Source: a virus. From it: DNA of 43,405 nucleotides. The stretch lies in IMG/VR virus record IMGVR_UViG_3300044647_001355, positions 1-43,405 of that record. One strand, 5' to 3'. The translations under genes and the position numbers were made by a program. Below are positions 31,714-39,580 of this stretch, piece by piece. Numbering within the stretch: position 1 is the first letter of the stretch; each line of letters begins with the position of its first letter. Below the pieces are notes generated by a model. That model was not told where the DNA came from and made no database searches. It worked only from the letters and a program-made list of their open reading frames with translations.

Positions 31714-31930
31714 TTCCGTCTACCGATACCCCGATGGACTTGTTGCAGGGTGGCTCGGGATAGACAGGACATCTGCCCTGTACCATAGGCAGAGCCATGG
31801 GAACAAATACCTGTACGACTCATGGTACGCAGACCTGTACGATGAGTTATTTAAATTCGTAATTGAAAAAAAGGACGGACATGCAGAAAGCATTAAGAAC
31901 AGGGTCAGAGAGGTTTTCGAAGGCATATAA
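31595..31930 (+). CDS. DnaA domain IV-like DNA-binding protein
   Basis: The ATG at 31595 (MKHFNEIREHILQTYKIDIT) gives 111 residues. The centre, TYLRGATAYILSSVYRYPDGLVAGWLGIDRTSALYHRQ, resembles the C-terminal DNA-binding domain of DnaA: a helix ending in an AYIL motif, then a helix-turn-helix with IDRTSALYHR in place of GRDHSTVLHA. It would bind duplex DNA as a regulator or origin factor. It overlaps the recombinase gene by 50 bases. Confidence 0.7.
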   Translation: MKHFNEIREHILQTYKIDITNKTRRQPTTYLRGATAYILSSVYRYPDGLVAGWLGIDRTSALYHRQSHGNKYLYDSWYADLYDELFKFVIEKKDGHAESIKNRVREVFEGI

Positions 31931-33053
31931 GGCAGGCGATAGCATCTGCAGGATGACGATGGGAGTAAGGGAGAACACGGGCATCCGTGTTTTCCAATAC
32001 CCATTTTCGGGGGGGAAGTTCCACACCCAGTCCCACTACACGGACTGGGCGAACAAGTTCCTGACCGAAACCGAAACTGAATATATCCAACCCATGGACG
32101 TGGTAGGCAGGTGCGAACTCTACACAAGAGGCATGCACACAGGAGAAATCAAGAGCAACAGGGGCACAAAGTATTCACCCCCTTCCGTCAGCACCTACAC
32201 CAATGCAGCATCCAACCTATACAAGTACAGCCTGAGGGCGGGAACAATCCACTTGGAAAGATTCTCAGGTCTGCAGGGTATCGAAGAGCGCAAGAAAGCA
32301 AGGGATAAATGGAACAGGTTTTGGATCGGGTTCGATAGGTGGATGGAGGATCGTTCGATGAGGGCTAAAAGCAGGCACGAAATCATCAATGCCATAAAGA
32401 TCATGGTCACCTACTGGGCGAGGGAAGAGTTTCTTACCCTGCCCGAGTTTCCGAAGATCGGAACATCCGTGAAACCGATCGTAGTCATCCCCCCGAAAAT
32501 GATCCCCGCCATCATCAACGATGTGCAGGACGATGTTATGTGGGAAGTGGTATCCACCATACTTGTAAGCACCCTGAGAATCGGGGATGTACTGACCCTG
32601 TCCCCATCAGACTTTGAATTCGATGGGGAAGAGATGTACTTCAACAAGACTCTGAGCAAGACAGGATCGTGTACAATGCCTGTTCCGCCCGTTCTCGCCA
32701 AGGTGTACAGGAAAAACTTCCCAAACGTATTTTCCAAACCAATCGAAAAGCAGGACGTGTACGATGGTATAAAACAATTCCTTTCCAAGTATCCCGAACT
32801 GCAGGTAGAACACACGGTCACCACAGATGGGGTGCAGGAGACGAGAAAGTTGTACGAATGGGCGACCCCTCACATGCTGCGTAAGAGTGCCATTACAGCC
32901 ATGATATACTTCGGGGTGGACCACATGCATGTCAGGCATGCCTCCGGCCACTCACACGGCTCTAAAGCGTTCTGGAGGTATGTGCAGGTGGTGGACAGCA
33001 AGTTCAAATCAGAAATCTCCAAGGCTCACCTCGCTATGGGGATAAGCAGTTGA
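31881..33053 (+). CDS. Tyrosine recombinase (phage integrase family)
   Basis: The ATG at 31881 (MQKALRTGSERFSKAYKAG) gives 390 residues. Active-site residues are visible in order: R233 in STLRIGDVL, H331 and R334 in TPHMLRKSAIT, H357 in ASGHSHGS and the nucleophile Y367 in FWRYVQV. The N-terminal part has an SAM-like core-binding domain (SVSTYTNAASNLYKYS). Such enzymes integrate phage DNA, resolve dimers, or move gene cassettes. No excisionase or lysogeny repressor is evident nearby and no attP core is obvious. Confidence 0.88.
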   Translation: MQKALRTGSERFSKAYKAGDSICRMTMGVRENTGIRVFQYPFSGGKFHTQSHYTDWANKFLTETETEYIQPMDVVGRCELYTRGMHTGEIKSNRGTKYSPPSVSTYTNAASNLYKYSLRAGTIHLERFSGLQGIEERKKARDKWNRFWIGFDRWMEDRSMRAKSRHEIINAIKIMVTYWAREEFLTLPEFPKIGTSVKPIVVIPPKMIPAIINDVQDDVMWEVVSTILVSTLRIGDVLTLSPSDFEFDGEEMYFNKTLSKTGSCTMPVPPVLAKVYRKNFPNVFSKPIEKQDVYDGIKQFLSKYPELQVEHTVTTDGVQETRKLYEWATPHMLRKSAITAMIYFGVDHMHVRHASGHSHGSKAFWRYVQVVDSKFKSEISKAHLAMGISS

Positions 33054-33096
33054 TATCTTGTACCAAACTTACAAACCAGTATTCTAAATTGCACAC

Positions 33097-33330
33097 ATGA
33101 ATCTCAATTACAATGAAGACTCCATGACCATCGGGAAGGTGGAGTACAGCCTTAAAAAATACAGGTGGTACTTGTTGAACGAGCACCCCGACCTGTGTAA
33201 GGCGTACTTTATCAAGTCAATTCGGGTCGGGAGTGAGACCATCTTCACATACGACTGGATGGCGATCTACAGCAGGGCAAGGGAACTTAATATTCACATA
33301 CAATTCATCAAACATGAAAGCAATTCTTAG
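33097..33330 (+). CDS. Unrecognised small protein
   Basis: A 77-residue protein (MNLNYNEDSMTIGKVEYSLKK) rich in aromatic and charged residues, ending HIQFIKHESNS. It overlaps the ERF gene by 17 bases and heads the recombination operon. No family recognised. Confidence 0.65.
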   Translation: MNLNYNEDSMTIGKVEYSLKKYRWYLLNEHPDLCKAYFIKSIRVGSETIFTYDWMAIYSRARELNIHIQFIKHESNS

Positions 33331-33886
33331 TGCATTGCAGGTCTTCCACAAAGAGGTGAAGCCTGTTAAGAGGTCCGCAGACAATCCATTTTTTAAAAGT
33401 AAGTATGCCTCACTGGAAGACATCCAGTCTCAAATCAGAGAGCCCCTTTCAAAGGCGGGACTTGTGGTCACTCAGGCCAACGAGTTCAATGAGCACGGGA
33501 CTTTCGTGTCAACCAAGGTGTGGCATGTGGAGAGTGGAGATTGTCTGACATCTGTCTTCCCTGTCATCGCCAAAAACCAAACAGCACAGGAGTACGGGAG
33601 TGCCGTATCCTACGCCAAGAGGTACAGCCTGACGGGACTTCTGAATCTGATCATCGTAGACGAAGATGATGATGGTGCAAAGGCATCGGGAACGATCAAG
33701 CAGATCACCACCAACAGCCTGACTGCCCTGCAGTATGACGCCATGGTCAAGTTTATCTCGGAAGGAAAGATCAAAGAGGTGGAAGCGGGTCTGAAGAAGT
33801 ACACCCTCACCCCCGAGCAGACCAAGTTGCTTACTGCGATGATCAATCAGAAGAAAGCGGAACTGATTAAAGCGAGTACTATATGA
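33314..33886 (+). CDS. erf: ERF-family single-strand annealing protein
   Basis: The ATG at 33314 (MKAILSALQVFHKEVKPV) gives 190 residues. The ERF core is clear: NPFFKSKYASLEDIQSQI, a middle strand region, then QEYGSAVSYAKRYSLTGLLNL followed by DEDDDGA. These proteins bind single-stranded DNA and anneal complementary strands in phage recombination. Directly followed, with a 4-base overlap, by a YqaJ nuclease, the usual annealase-exonuclease pair. Confidence 0.9.
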   Translation: MKAILSALQVFHKEVKPVKRSADNPFFKSKYASLEDIQSQIREPLSKAGLVVTQANEFNEHGTFVSTKVWHVESGDCLTSVFPVIAKNQTAQEYGSAVSYAKRYSLTGLLNLIIVDEDDDGAKASGTIKQITTNSLTALQYDAMVKFISEGKIKEVEAGLKKYTLTPEQTKLLTAMINQKKAELIKASTI

Positions 33887-34869
33887 AGAGAATATCTACA
33901 GCCAAACTGAGCGAAGAGCAGTGGCAACAAACGAGACTGGGGTTGGTAAGAGCCGGCAAGGTCGGGGGCAGCGATGCCTCCACCCTGCTCGGGCTCAATC
34001 CGTACAAGTCCGCCATCAGCCTGTACTACCAAGCACTGGGACTTGTGTCCGTGCCCAACAAGATGAATGCCATCATGCTTCATGGCAAGCAGTTGGAGTC
34101 TTATGTGGCCGATTGTTGGCAGTACTGGGACGGGACAGAAGATGGATGGGTCAACAACACCCTCGCCAATAACAAGATCAAGGAATATAAGAAGGTCAAG
34201 GCGATCCTTATGAACCCGAAATATCCTGCGCTGTTTGCGAACATCGATGGCAAGATAACCAAGCACCCGGACTACCAAACCCATGGGATCCTCGAGGTTA
34301 AAACAATCAGCGGATATTCTGCAGATATGTGGGAGGGCGGGATACCTCCAAGTTATCTGATTCAGTTGCAGCACTACCTGATCGTAACTGGATGGAAGTG
34401 GGGAGAGATTGTATACATGAAGGACGGCAGGGAACTTGGCTGCGTCACCTTTGACGCAGATAAGGAACTGCAGGAGAGGATTCTGAATGCAGCCAATGAC
34501 TTCTATGAGAATGTCAACCATGTCAGGGGGCTTCTCAGGGAAGACGCACCTCAGGACGAACTGATGGACATCGCTATGCAGTACGAGCCACCCGCAGATG
34601 ACACCAAAGCGTTCTCTGATTTCATCTCCGAAAAGCATAAGGCTCGGGAGAATGATGTCAGGGTGGTAGCGGATGACGATACTGAATCCTCAATCGCCGG
34701 CTACACAGAGGTGACGGCGAAGATCAAGTCTCTCGAAACCCATAAGCAGTTGGCTCAGAATCAGATCAAGCAGTTCATGGAAAGGGAAGGAGCGAATATC
34801 CTGACATTCAACGGAGGAAAGATTACATGGAGAACAAAATTCAACATCACTTATGATAAAGTTAATTGA
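33883..34869 (+). CDS. YqaJ-family viral recombinase nuclease
   Basis: A 328-residue PD-(D/E)XK exonuclease partner of the ERF protein. Motifs: GGSDASTLLGLNPYKS (28-43), HGKQLE with E72, ANIDGK with D122, LEVKT with E138 and K140, and the helix with Q163 and Y165 (IQLQHYL). It would resect double-stranded ends so that the annealase can load. The C-terminal 100 residues form a helical extension (SLETHKQLAQNQIKQFMERE) ending in a small strand domain. Confidence 0.9.
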   Translation: MKRISTAKLSEEQWQQTRLGLVRAGKVGGSDASTLLGLNPYKSAISLYYQALGLVSVPNKMNAIMLHGKQLESYVADCWQYWDGTEDGWVNNTLANNKIKEYKKVKAILMNPKYPALFANIDGKITKHPDYQTHGILEVKTISGYSADMWEGGIPPSYLIQLQHYLIVTGWKWGEIVYMKDGRELGCVTFDADKELQERILNAANDFYENVNHVRGLLREDAPQDELMDIAMQYEPPADDTKAFSDFISEKHKARENDVRVVADDDTESSIAGYTEVTAKIKSLETHKQLAQNQIKQFMEREGANILTFNGGKITWRTKFNITYDKVN

Positions 34870-35215
34870 GTTAGAGAAGGCATTTAAGGGCCAGTTTATC
34901 TGGGGAGATACCACGAAGCGGGCCATGGCTACGGATGAGAATTACGAGGGCAACATTGAGTCCGCAAGGACTATCTTTGTGGGGCTGTCTAACGTGTACA
35001 ACTTCGATGCGCTTGACGTATGTGACCATCTCGACATTGGTATCGCCACATACAACGATAAGTTGGGCCAGTGGAGGGAGGCGTGGAAGGCAGGAGTCAG
35101 GGGAGATTACTACAGCAACACTCAGAAGAGGATGTTTATCAAGACCTGCCTTATTTTGAACGTGATCAAGTGGAAGACTAAAACAAACCCATACCTTAAA
35201 CTTTCCGAGATATGA
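34853..35215 (+). CDS. Unrecognised protein in the recombination operon
   Basis: A 120-residue protein (MIKLIELEKAFKGQFIWGDT) with a helical middle (LSNVYNFDALDVCDHLDIG) that could be a small DNA-binding bundle, and a basic C-terminus (KRMFIKTCLILNVIKWKTK). It overlaps both neighbours by 4-17 bases, so it belongs to the same translational unit. Confidence 0.7.
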   Translation: MIKLIELEKAFKGQFIWGDTTKRAMATDENYEGNIESARTIFVGLSNVYNFDALDVCDHLDIGIATYNDKLGQWREAWKAGVRGDYYSNTQKRMFIKTCLILNVIKWKTKTNPYLKLSEI

Positions 35216-35766
35216 TATCAGTAATCAACCACGACATAAGAGAAAAGGCAGGACTGAATTCTGTACAATATCTTGTACAGGATGCATGCTCTCAGTTTTC
35301 CCCCACACTCCGGCCAACAGGCGTGAAAGCGTTGTCAGAATTCTTAGGTCTGTCAACTACTCAGGTGTCCGATTCCATGAAGGAACTGATCGGACTTCAG
35401 TTGTTGGCAAAGCATGAGAACGGGTTCTACTATCCAACTGCGCTGTGGTATAACGCTCTGATGTCTGACGATGTGGAAGTGGTGAGCAAGGCCGCTGAGA
35501 TGACATACAAGGTTATCTCTTATTTCAATGTACTGAACGGCACAAAGTATCAGCCGTCCACATCTCTTGCGAGCATCAAGTCAATCTTGCGCCAAAAAGA
35601 ACTGGGATTCGATCACTTTCAGTCGGTTATTACACACAAGTATGAGACATGGGGAAAGGATGAGAAGATGAAGGAGTACAACAGGCCTGCGACAATCTTC
35701 TCAAGCAAGTTCTTCAAGTATCTTGACGATGCGAACCATTACTGGATCCGGAAAGCAGCCGAATGA
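35212..35766 (+). CDS. Replisome-organizer-like protein
   Basis: A 184-residue protein. The N-terminal half looks like a winged helix (ALSEFLGLSTTQVSDSMKEL, then LLAKHENGFYYP). The C-terminal half matches the conserved phage C-terminal domain of replication proteins (Phg_2220_C): VISYFNVLNGTKYQPS, a helix with IKSILRQKELGF, and YNRPATIFSSKFFKYL. Proteins of this kind recognise the phage origin and load the helicase, which is encoded two genes downstream. Helicase loading here is inference. Confidence 0.8.
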   Translation: MISVINHDIREKAGLNSVQYLVQDACSQFSPTLRPTGVKALSEFLGLSTTQVSDSMKELIGLQLLAKHENGFYYPTALWYNALMSDDVEVVSKAAEMTYKVISYFNVLNGTKYQPSTSLASIKSILRQKELGFDHFQSVITHKYETWGKDEKMKEYNRPATIFSSKFFKYLDDANHYWIRKAAE

Positions 35767-36014
35767 AATTCTTAAACCTACTTGGAATGTCCGTAATAAG
35801 CAGGCATGATGATTACTTCCTCATTGATGTTACCGTGAACGATCTGATCAAGCATGGTCCTATGAACAGGGATGAACTGGAGAAGTTTATTCTCAGCAAG
35901 TTTCAGGATCAGCCTATCAAATACTTCAATGAGAATAGCAGACTGAAAATATTCCACCCCCGATCCGGGAAAAGTTGGTCTCCGAAATTATCAATAACTT
36001 TCGACTATGATTGA
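35763..36014 (+). CDS. Unrecognised small protein
   Basis: An 83-residue protein (MKFLNLLGMSVISRHDDYFL) with a helix pair DLIKHGPMNRDELEKFIL and a beta-rich end (WSPKLSITFDYD). It overlaps its neighbours by 4 and 8 bases. Its place before the primase-helicase suggests a replication accessory role. Confidence 0.65.
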   Translation: MKFLNLLGMSVISRHDDYFLIDVTVNDLIKHGPMNRDELEKFILSKFQDQPIKYFNENSRLKIFHPRSGKSWSPKLSITFDYD

Positions 36015-37782
36015 AAAACTAAGGCAGTATGGAATCAATGTGCGCCATGGTCGGGGGGATGTGAAGACTATCTGCCCCAAGTGCAGCCACACCCGAAAGC
36101 ATAAGACAGATCCTTGTCTTTCCGTGAACGTGGACACTGGGGTATGGAACTGCCACAACTGCGGATGGACTGGCAGGGTAAAGGAGGAGAAGGTTTATGT
36201 CAAACCACAGGGCGAACTCAAGAAAGTAAGTCAGTCGGTGATCGATTGGTTTGCCGCTCGGGGGATAAGCAACCAAACACTCCTGCGCTATCAGATTACC
36301 GAAGGGATCGACTACATGCCTCAGGCGGGGAAGGAAGTGAGAACCATCCACTTCAACTATTTCTACCATGGAGATCTGGTCAACATAAAATATCGGGACA
36401 GCGAAAAGAACTTCAAGTTGGTGAGCGGGGCAAGGCTGATCCCTTTTGGATTCGATGTATGGAATGACGCAGACTCTGTCATAATTGTAGAGGGCGAGAT
36501 AGACTGCATGTCCTTTTATGAGGCAGGCATAAGTAATGTTATCTCTGTTCCAAACGGAGCAAGCAAGGGCAATCAGAAACTGGAATGGCTCGATGAATTC
36601 TACCACCACTTTGAGGGTAAGAAGATCTACCTGTGCTGTGACAAGGACGAGGCAGGTCAGGCACTTCAGTATGAACTTGCCCGCAGACTGGGAAGGGAGA
36701 ACTGCTGGGTGATCGATCTGCCACATAAGGATGCAAACGATACTATGACCTCGGATGGTAAGGAAAGGTTGGTGGAGTGTTACAACTCCGCCACACCTTA
36801 TCCTGTAGAGGGACTCGAGGATGCATCCACGGAGATTGACAGCCTGATGGACCTGTACGACAACGGAATCCCAGATGGTTGGTATGGTTATGCCACCGAC
36901 CTCAGGTGGTATCCGGGTCAGGTGGTGACCATCACTGGCATACCCTCTCATGGTAAGTCTACCTTTTTGAAAAACCTGATGGTTCAGTTATCCGAAAGAT
37001 ATGGTCTGAAATTCTTTGTGTACTCTGCAGAGGAAGCGAGCACCGCCATTGCCCTTACAGACCTGTATAGTATCTACACAGGCAAGGGGTTCTTCGAGAG
37101 CCAGTACGGGCCTAGGATTACACGACAGGAGATACTGGACATACAGCCGTTCATCAACAACCACTTCAAGTTCTACCGCCTGTCGGATCAGGATCTTTCT
37201 GTGGAAGGGATTCTTTCCAAGGCGAAGGAGATGGTCAGGCAGTACGGGATCAACGGGATAGTGATCGACAACATGAGTACGGTAGAGCAGAGCATGTCCT
37301 CCAAGCAGGACGCCCGCCACCATCAGATCCAGTCCATGCTGATGACCATAAGCAAGTTCGCCAAGAGCCACGGGGTAATTGTATTCCTTGTGGCGCACCC
37401 TAAAAAGATGCAGGAGGTTAAGTCAGGCATATACAGGGTGCCGAATGGGTATGACATCAGCGACTCAGCGCACTGGTACAACCTGACAGACTATGGAATC
37501 ACGGTCTACAGGAACTTCGAGACCGGACAAACGGAGGTACACAGGTGGAAGGTCAGGTTGAAGTATGCAGGCAATGTGGGTGTGGATGCATTCAACTTCA
37601 CCCCGTTTAACTCAAGGTATTCACTCACAGAAAGACTGAACGATGGCAATGACAGGACTAAGTTTGTCGGACAACCTATTGATCAAAAGAAGATTGAGGG
37701 ATTCGCCCGACTTGCAGATTCTTCTGAGGGAACACTGGGTACTTCTAAAGCAGGGAGGACAGGTATTAGAATACCGTCTTGA
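36007..37782 (+). CDS. Primase-helicase (T7 gp4-like architecture)
   Basis: A 591-residue fusion. Residues 23-52 form a zinc finger (C23, C26, C49, C52: CPKC and CHNC). A TOPRIM domain follows with VEGEID (E162) and CDKDEAG (D212, D214). The C-terminal RecA/DnaB-type helicase starts near residue 300 with Walker A GIPSHGKST (311-319), then the Walker B GIVIDNMST and a later VIVFLVAHPKK motif. It makes primers and unwinds DNA at the phage fork. No separate DNA polymerase is in the window. Confidence 0.93.
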   Translation: MIEKLRQYGINVRHGRGDVKTICPKCSHTRKHKTDPCLSVNVDTGVWNCHNCGWTGRVKEEKVYVKPQGELKKVSQSVIDWFAARGISNQTLLRYQITEGIDYMPQAGKEVRTIHFNYFYHGDLVNIKYRDSEKNFKLVSGARLIPFGFDVWNDADSVIIVEGEIDCMSFYEAGISNVISVPNGASKGNQKLEWLDEFYHHFEGKKIYLCCDKDEAGQALQYELARRLGRENCWVIDLPHKDANDTMTSDGKERLVECYNSATPYPVEGLEDASTEIDSLMDLYDNGIPDGWYGYATDLRWYPGQVVTITGIPSHGKSTFLKNLMVQLSERYGLKFFVYSAEEASTAIALTDLYSIYTGKGFFESQYGPRITRQEILDIQPFINNHFKFYRLSDQDLSVEGILSKAKEMVRQYGINGIVIDNMSTVEQSMSSKQDARHHQIQSMLMTISKFAKSHGVIVFLVAHPKKMQEVKSGIYRVPNGYDISDSAHWYNLTDYGITVYRNFETGQTEVHRWKVRLKYAGNVGVDAFNFTPFNSRYSLTERLNDGNDRTKFVGQPIDQKKIEGFARLADSSEGTLGTSKAGRTGIRIPS

Positions 37783-37786
37783 TAAG

Positions 37787-37969
37787 ATGGGTCAGTACCT
37801 TACTCAGTGCAAAGAGAAGGACGTGATCCCCGGGAAGAAGTACTACCTGAGGATGCACACAGACCCAAACATTTTTTATCCGACAGTATTCGATCCGATC
37901 GTTGAATGGAAGACAATTCAAGACTTCGTTAAAATAGGAAAGGTATGGCAGGAAAGTCATCAAGAGTAA
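37787..37969 (+). CDS. Unrecognised small protein
   Basis: The ATG at 37787 (MGQYLTQCKEKDVIPGKKYY), 4 bases after the helicase stop, gives 60 residues; an upstream extension would read inside the helicase gene. It ends IQDFVKIGKVWQESHQE and overlaps the nuclease gene by 25 bases. No family recognised. Confidence 0.6.
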   Translation: MGQYLTQCKEKDVIPGKKYYLRMHTDPNIFYPTVFDPIVEWKTIQDFVKIGKVWQESHQE

Positions 37970-38283
37970 AGGGACACACGTTTGAGAGGGACATGGCTAA
38001 GTTGTTCCGTGAGATGGGATGGGAGAGATGTGTTACCTCCCGAGCTGAAAGCAAATCCAAGGACGACCAGAAGATTGATCTTTGTTTTACCGATCCCCTG
38101 AACGTTCAGTGCAAGGCTGTGGAGAACTTGGGTAGCATACACAGGGTACTCGCTGAGATGCCAGACGACACCAACTACAACATCGTCTTGCACAAGCGGA
38201 GCAGGTCGGGGGTGATAGTAGCAATGTCACTGGATGACTTCATAGAAATTATTAAAATGCTAAAATCAAACAGGATCATATGA
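37945..38283 (+). CDS. Holliday-junction-resolvase-like nuclease
   Basis: A 112-residue PD-(D/E)XK protein: RVKGHTFERDMAKLFREMGW (N-terminal helix with E), SRAESKSKDDQKIDLCF (catalytic D) and VQCKAVENL (K, with Q in the acidic position). The order matches archaeal Hjc-type resolvases and phage RusA-independent resolvases. It would cut branched DNA before packaging. The glutamine replacing the usual acidic residue before K occurs in some active members. Confidence 0.75.
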   Translation: MAGKSSRVKGHTFERDMAKLFREMGWERCVTSRAESKSKDDQKIDLCFTDPLNVQCKAVENLGSIHRVLAEMPDDTNYNIVLHKRSRSGVIVAMSLDDFIEIIKMLKSNRII

Positions 38284-38498
38284 AAGAATTAGTCAGGAAG
38301 ATTCTAACCAACCACAAGCAGTCATCTTTAGAGGGTTTGCACATGATTACCGGCGGGGATATAGAAGAGTTAAGGTTGGCCATCTCTGAGTTGATTGATG
38401 AGGGATGGCTGAAGGAAAGCGTATTGAAAAATGGGTACGGTTCGATCGTGGTTTATAAGCGCAAGGAAACAAAACAGTTAGAATTGTGGAAAAATTAA
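38280..38498 (+). CDS. Small winged-helix-like protein
   Basis: A 72-residue protein, MKELVRKILTNHKQSSLEGL, then EELRLAISELIDEGWLKESV and a wing-like hairpin (KNGYGSIVVYKRKE). The pattern fits a minimal winged helix, so DNA binding is likely. It overlaps the nuclease by 4 bases. Confidence 0.65.
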   Translation: MKELVRKILTNHKQSSLEGLHMITGGDIEELRLAISELIDEGWLKESVLKNGYGSIVVYKRKETKQLELWKN

Positions 38499-38517
38499 CA
38501 ATAAAAAATATACTTTA

Positions 38518-38802
38518 ATGTGGGTAGTTCAAGATCTTTACACCTCGGATGATTCGATATACTTCATCCCCCCCGAGGCAGACATCGATGAGATAGAGTT
38601 TGGAGAATGGAAAAAGAGCAACTGGCCAAACTTTCAGAGGAAACTGTTTGAGGACAAGAGGGAGGCTGAAAGATGGATGAGGGCAGCAAACCGGCAGGCA
38701 TCAAAACAACATCAAAACAACTGGGCCTACAACACTAGGCACGGGATCATGAAAAAAAACTTTGAAGTGTATGAAGTTGACACTGGATCTTGGTACGACT
38801 GA
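38518..38802 (+). CDS. Unrecognised acidic protein
   Basis: A 94-residue protein (MWVVQDLYTSDDSIYFIPPE) with strands at the start and a charged helix (KLFEDKREAERWMRAANRQA). It follows a 19-base AT-rich leader. The start pattern resembles MWVITRAVNE at 39347, so the two may be distant relatives. No family named. Confidence 0.65.
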   Translation: MWVVQDLYTSDDSIYFIPPEADIDEIEFGEWKKSNWPNFQRKLFEDKREAERWMRAANRQASKQHQNNWAYNTRHGIMKKNFEVYEVDTGSWYD

Positions 38803-38910
38803 ACAACCGGTACTCGCCATTGCAATCGTATGGCATCCGGAGGAAAGGAGACTTGAAGTCCCCGGCATTTATCTTGTAAAATTTTTCATAACAATAAATC
38901 TCACATTCAA
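38803..38910 (+). other. Intercistronic region with two hairpins
   Basis: GCCAT (38816-38820) pairs with ATGGC (38830-38834), inside a CCGG/CCGG pair; a second hairpin GACT-TGA-AGTC follows near 38850. An AT-rich stretch leads to the next ATG. This could be a degenerate relative of the tRNA-like elements or a processing or termination site. Confidence 0.4.
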
Positions 38911-39138
38911 ATGAGTAAAGAATCAGCAGGAGCTGCATGGAAGAAGAACATCAACACTAAGAACGGAGAGGTTGAGGTACTGAGCATCACGATCGGGGAC
39001 AAGCGTTACACCGCATGGCCCAACACCTACAAGAAGCCCGGTGAAAAGAGCCCCGACTACAGGCTGCAGGAAGACAACTGGAAGCCGGAGTCCAAGCTTG
39101 CACCCAAGTTCGCAGGGCAGGAAGATCTGCCGTTCTAA
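38911..39138 (+). CDS. Small protein with SSB-type C-terminal tail
   Basis: A 75-residue protein (MSKESAGAAWKKNINTKNGE) with a small strand domain (VEVLSITIGDKRYTAWPNTY) resembling short DUF736-like or SSB-like proteins of phages and mobile elements. It ends QEDLPF, like the DDDIPF tip by which SSB proteins recruit replication partners. A single-strand-DNA or replication-fork accessory role is inferred; no OB fold can be shown by eye. Confidence 0.7.
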   Translation: MSKESAGAAWKKNINTKNGEVEVLSITIGDKRYTAWPNTYKKPGEKSPDYRLQEDNWKPESKLAPKFAGQEDLPF

Positions 39139-39144
39139 TTAGGT

Positions 39145-39231
39145 TTCCCGGATGGCGTAACTGCGAATGAATAGCAGCATAGGGTAACGCTCCACATTGG
39201 AAGATGCGGGTTCGAATCCCGCTCCGGGAAC
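39145..39231 (+). ncRNA. tRNA-like element TL-2, distinct class
   Basis: TTCCCGG (39145-39151) pairs with CCGGGAA (39224-39230). The T-arm GCGGG-TTCGAAT-CCCGC (39206-39222) is canonical. The interior is not a standard D plus anticodon arm: after ATGGC it has GCGT/ACGC enclosing CTGC/GCAG, then TCCA-CAT-TGGA. Length 87 bases. It starts 6 bases after a stop codon and abuts TL-3. A highly diverged tRNA is the alternative. Confidence 0.65.
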
Positions 39232-39237
39232 GAAATT

Positions 39238-39323
39238 GTCAGGGTGGCGAAATGGTAGACGCTATACTTAAGCAGTTGAAGCTGGGCAATTCAACAATAC
39301 AGGTTCGAATCCTGTCCCTGACA
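39238..39323 (+). ncRNA. tRNA-Leu-like element TL-3
   Basis: The shortest Leu-like copy, 86 bases. Acceptor GTCAGGG/CCCTGAC is perfect, with discriminator A; D-arm TGGCGAAATGGTAGACGC; T-arm ACAGG-TTCGAAT-CCTGT. At the anticodon position CTTAAGC could present UAA (Leu), but the stem beside it has only three of five pairs; a better hairpin is GTTGAA/TTCAAC next to it. It may be a degenerate or unusual tRNA-Leu(UAA). The next ATG is 23 bases on. No CCA encoded. Confidence 0.7.
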
Positions 39324-39346
39324 CTAACTTTTAAAATTAACAAATT

Positions 39347-39565
39347 ATGTGGGTAATTACAAGAGCAGTAAATGAATATGACCAAGATGGTGATTATTTT
39401 GAATGCGTGTTTCAAAGTAAACCGACCCTTGAGCAGTTAGTAAAATATTTTGACGATGAGGAATTGGCTAAACACGTTTTAAATGGAGGTGGGAGAATTG
39501 AATTTGAACATACTTGGTACTATTTAACTCCGATGAAATCGGGAGAGAAATACGTACAGTCTTGA
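39347..39565 (+). CDS. Unrecognised AT-rich small gene
   Basis: A 72-residue acidic protein (MWVITRAVNEYDQDGDYFEC) with a strand-helix-strand plan (PTLEQLVKYFDDEELAKHVL, then RIEFEHTWYYL). AT-rich compared with the replication genes. It stands alone between TL-3 and TL-4, 23 bases after one and 15 before the other. Confidence 0.7.
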   Translation: MWVITRAVNEYDQDGDYFECVFQSKPTLEQLVKYFDDEELAKHVLNGGGRIEFEHTWYYLTPMKSGEKYVQS

Positions 39566-39580
39566 TTATTTATATTTTTT

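Noticed and set aside
33847-34638. A 263-codon minus-strand frame opposite the YqaJ gene
   Set aside because: The plus-strand product has clear nuclease motifs; antisense frames of this size arise from the codon bias.
36019-36951. A 310-codon minus-strand frame opposite the primase-helicase
   Set aside because: Shadow frame; the sense gene has zinc finger, TOPRIM and Walker motifs.
39238-39323. TL-3 as a normal functional tRNA-Leu(UAA)
   Set aside because: Length and both ends fit, but the anticodon stem has only three of five pairs and a competing hairpin; called tRNA-like instead.
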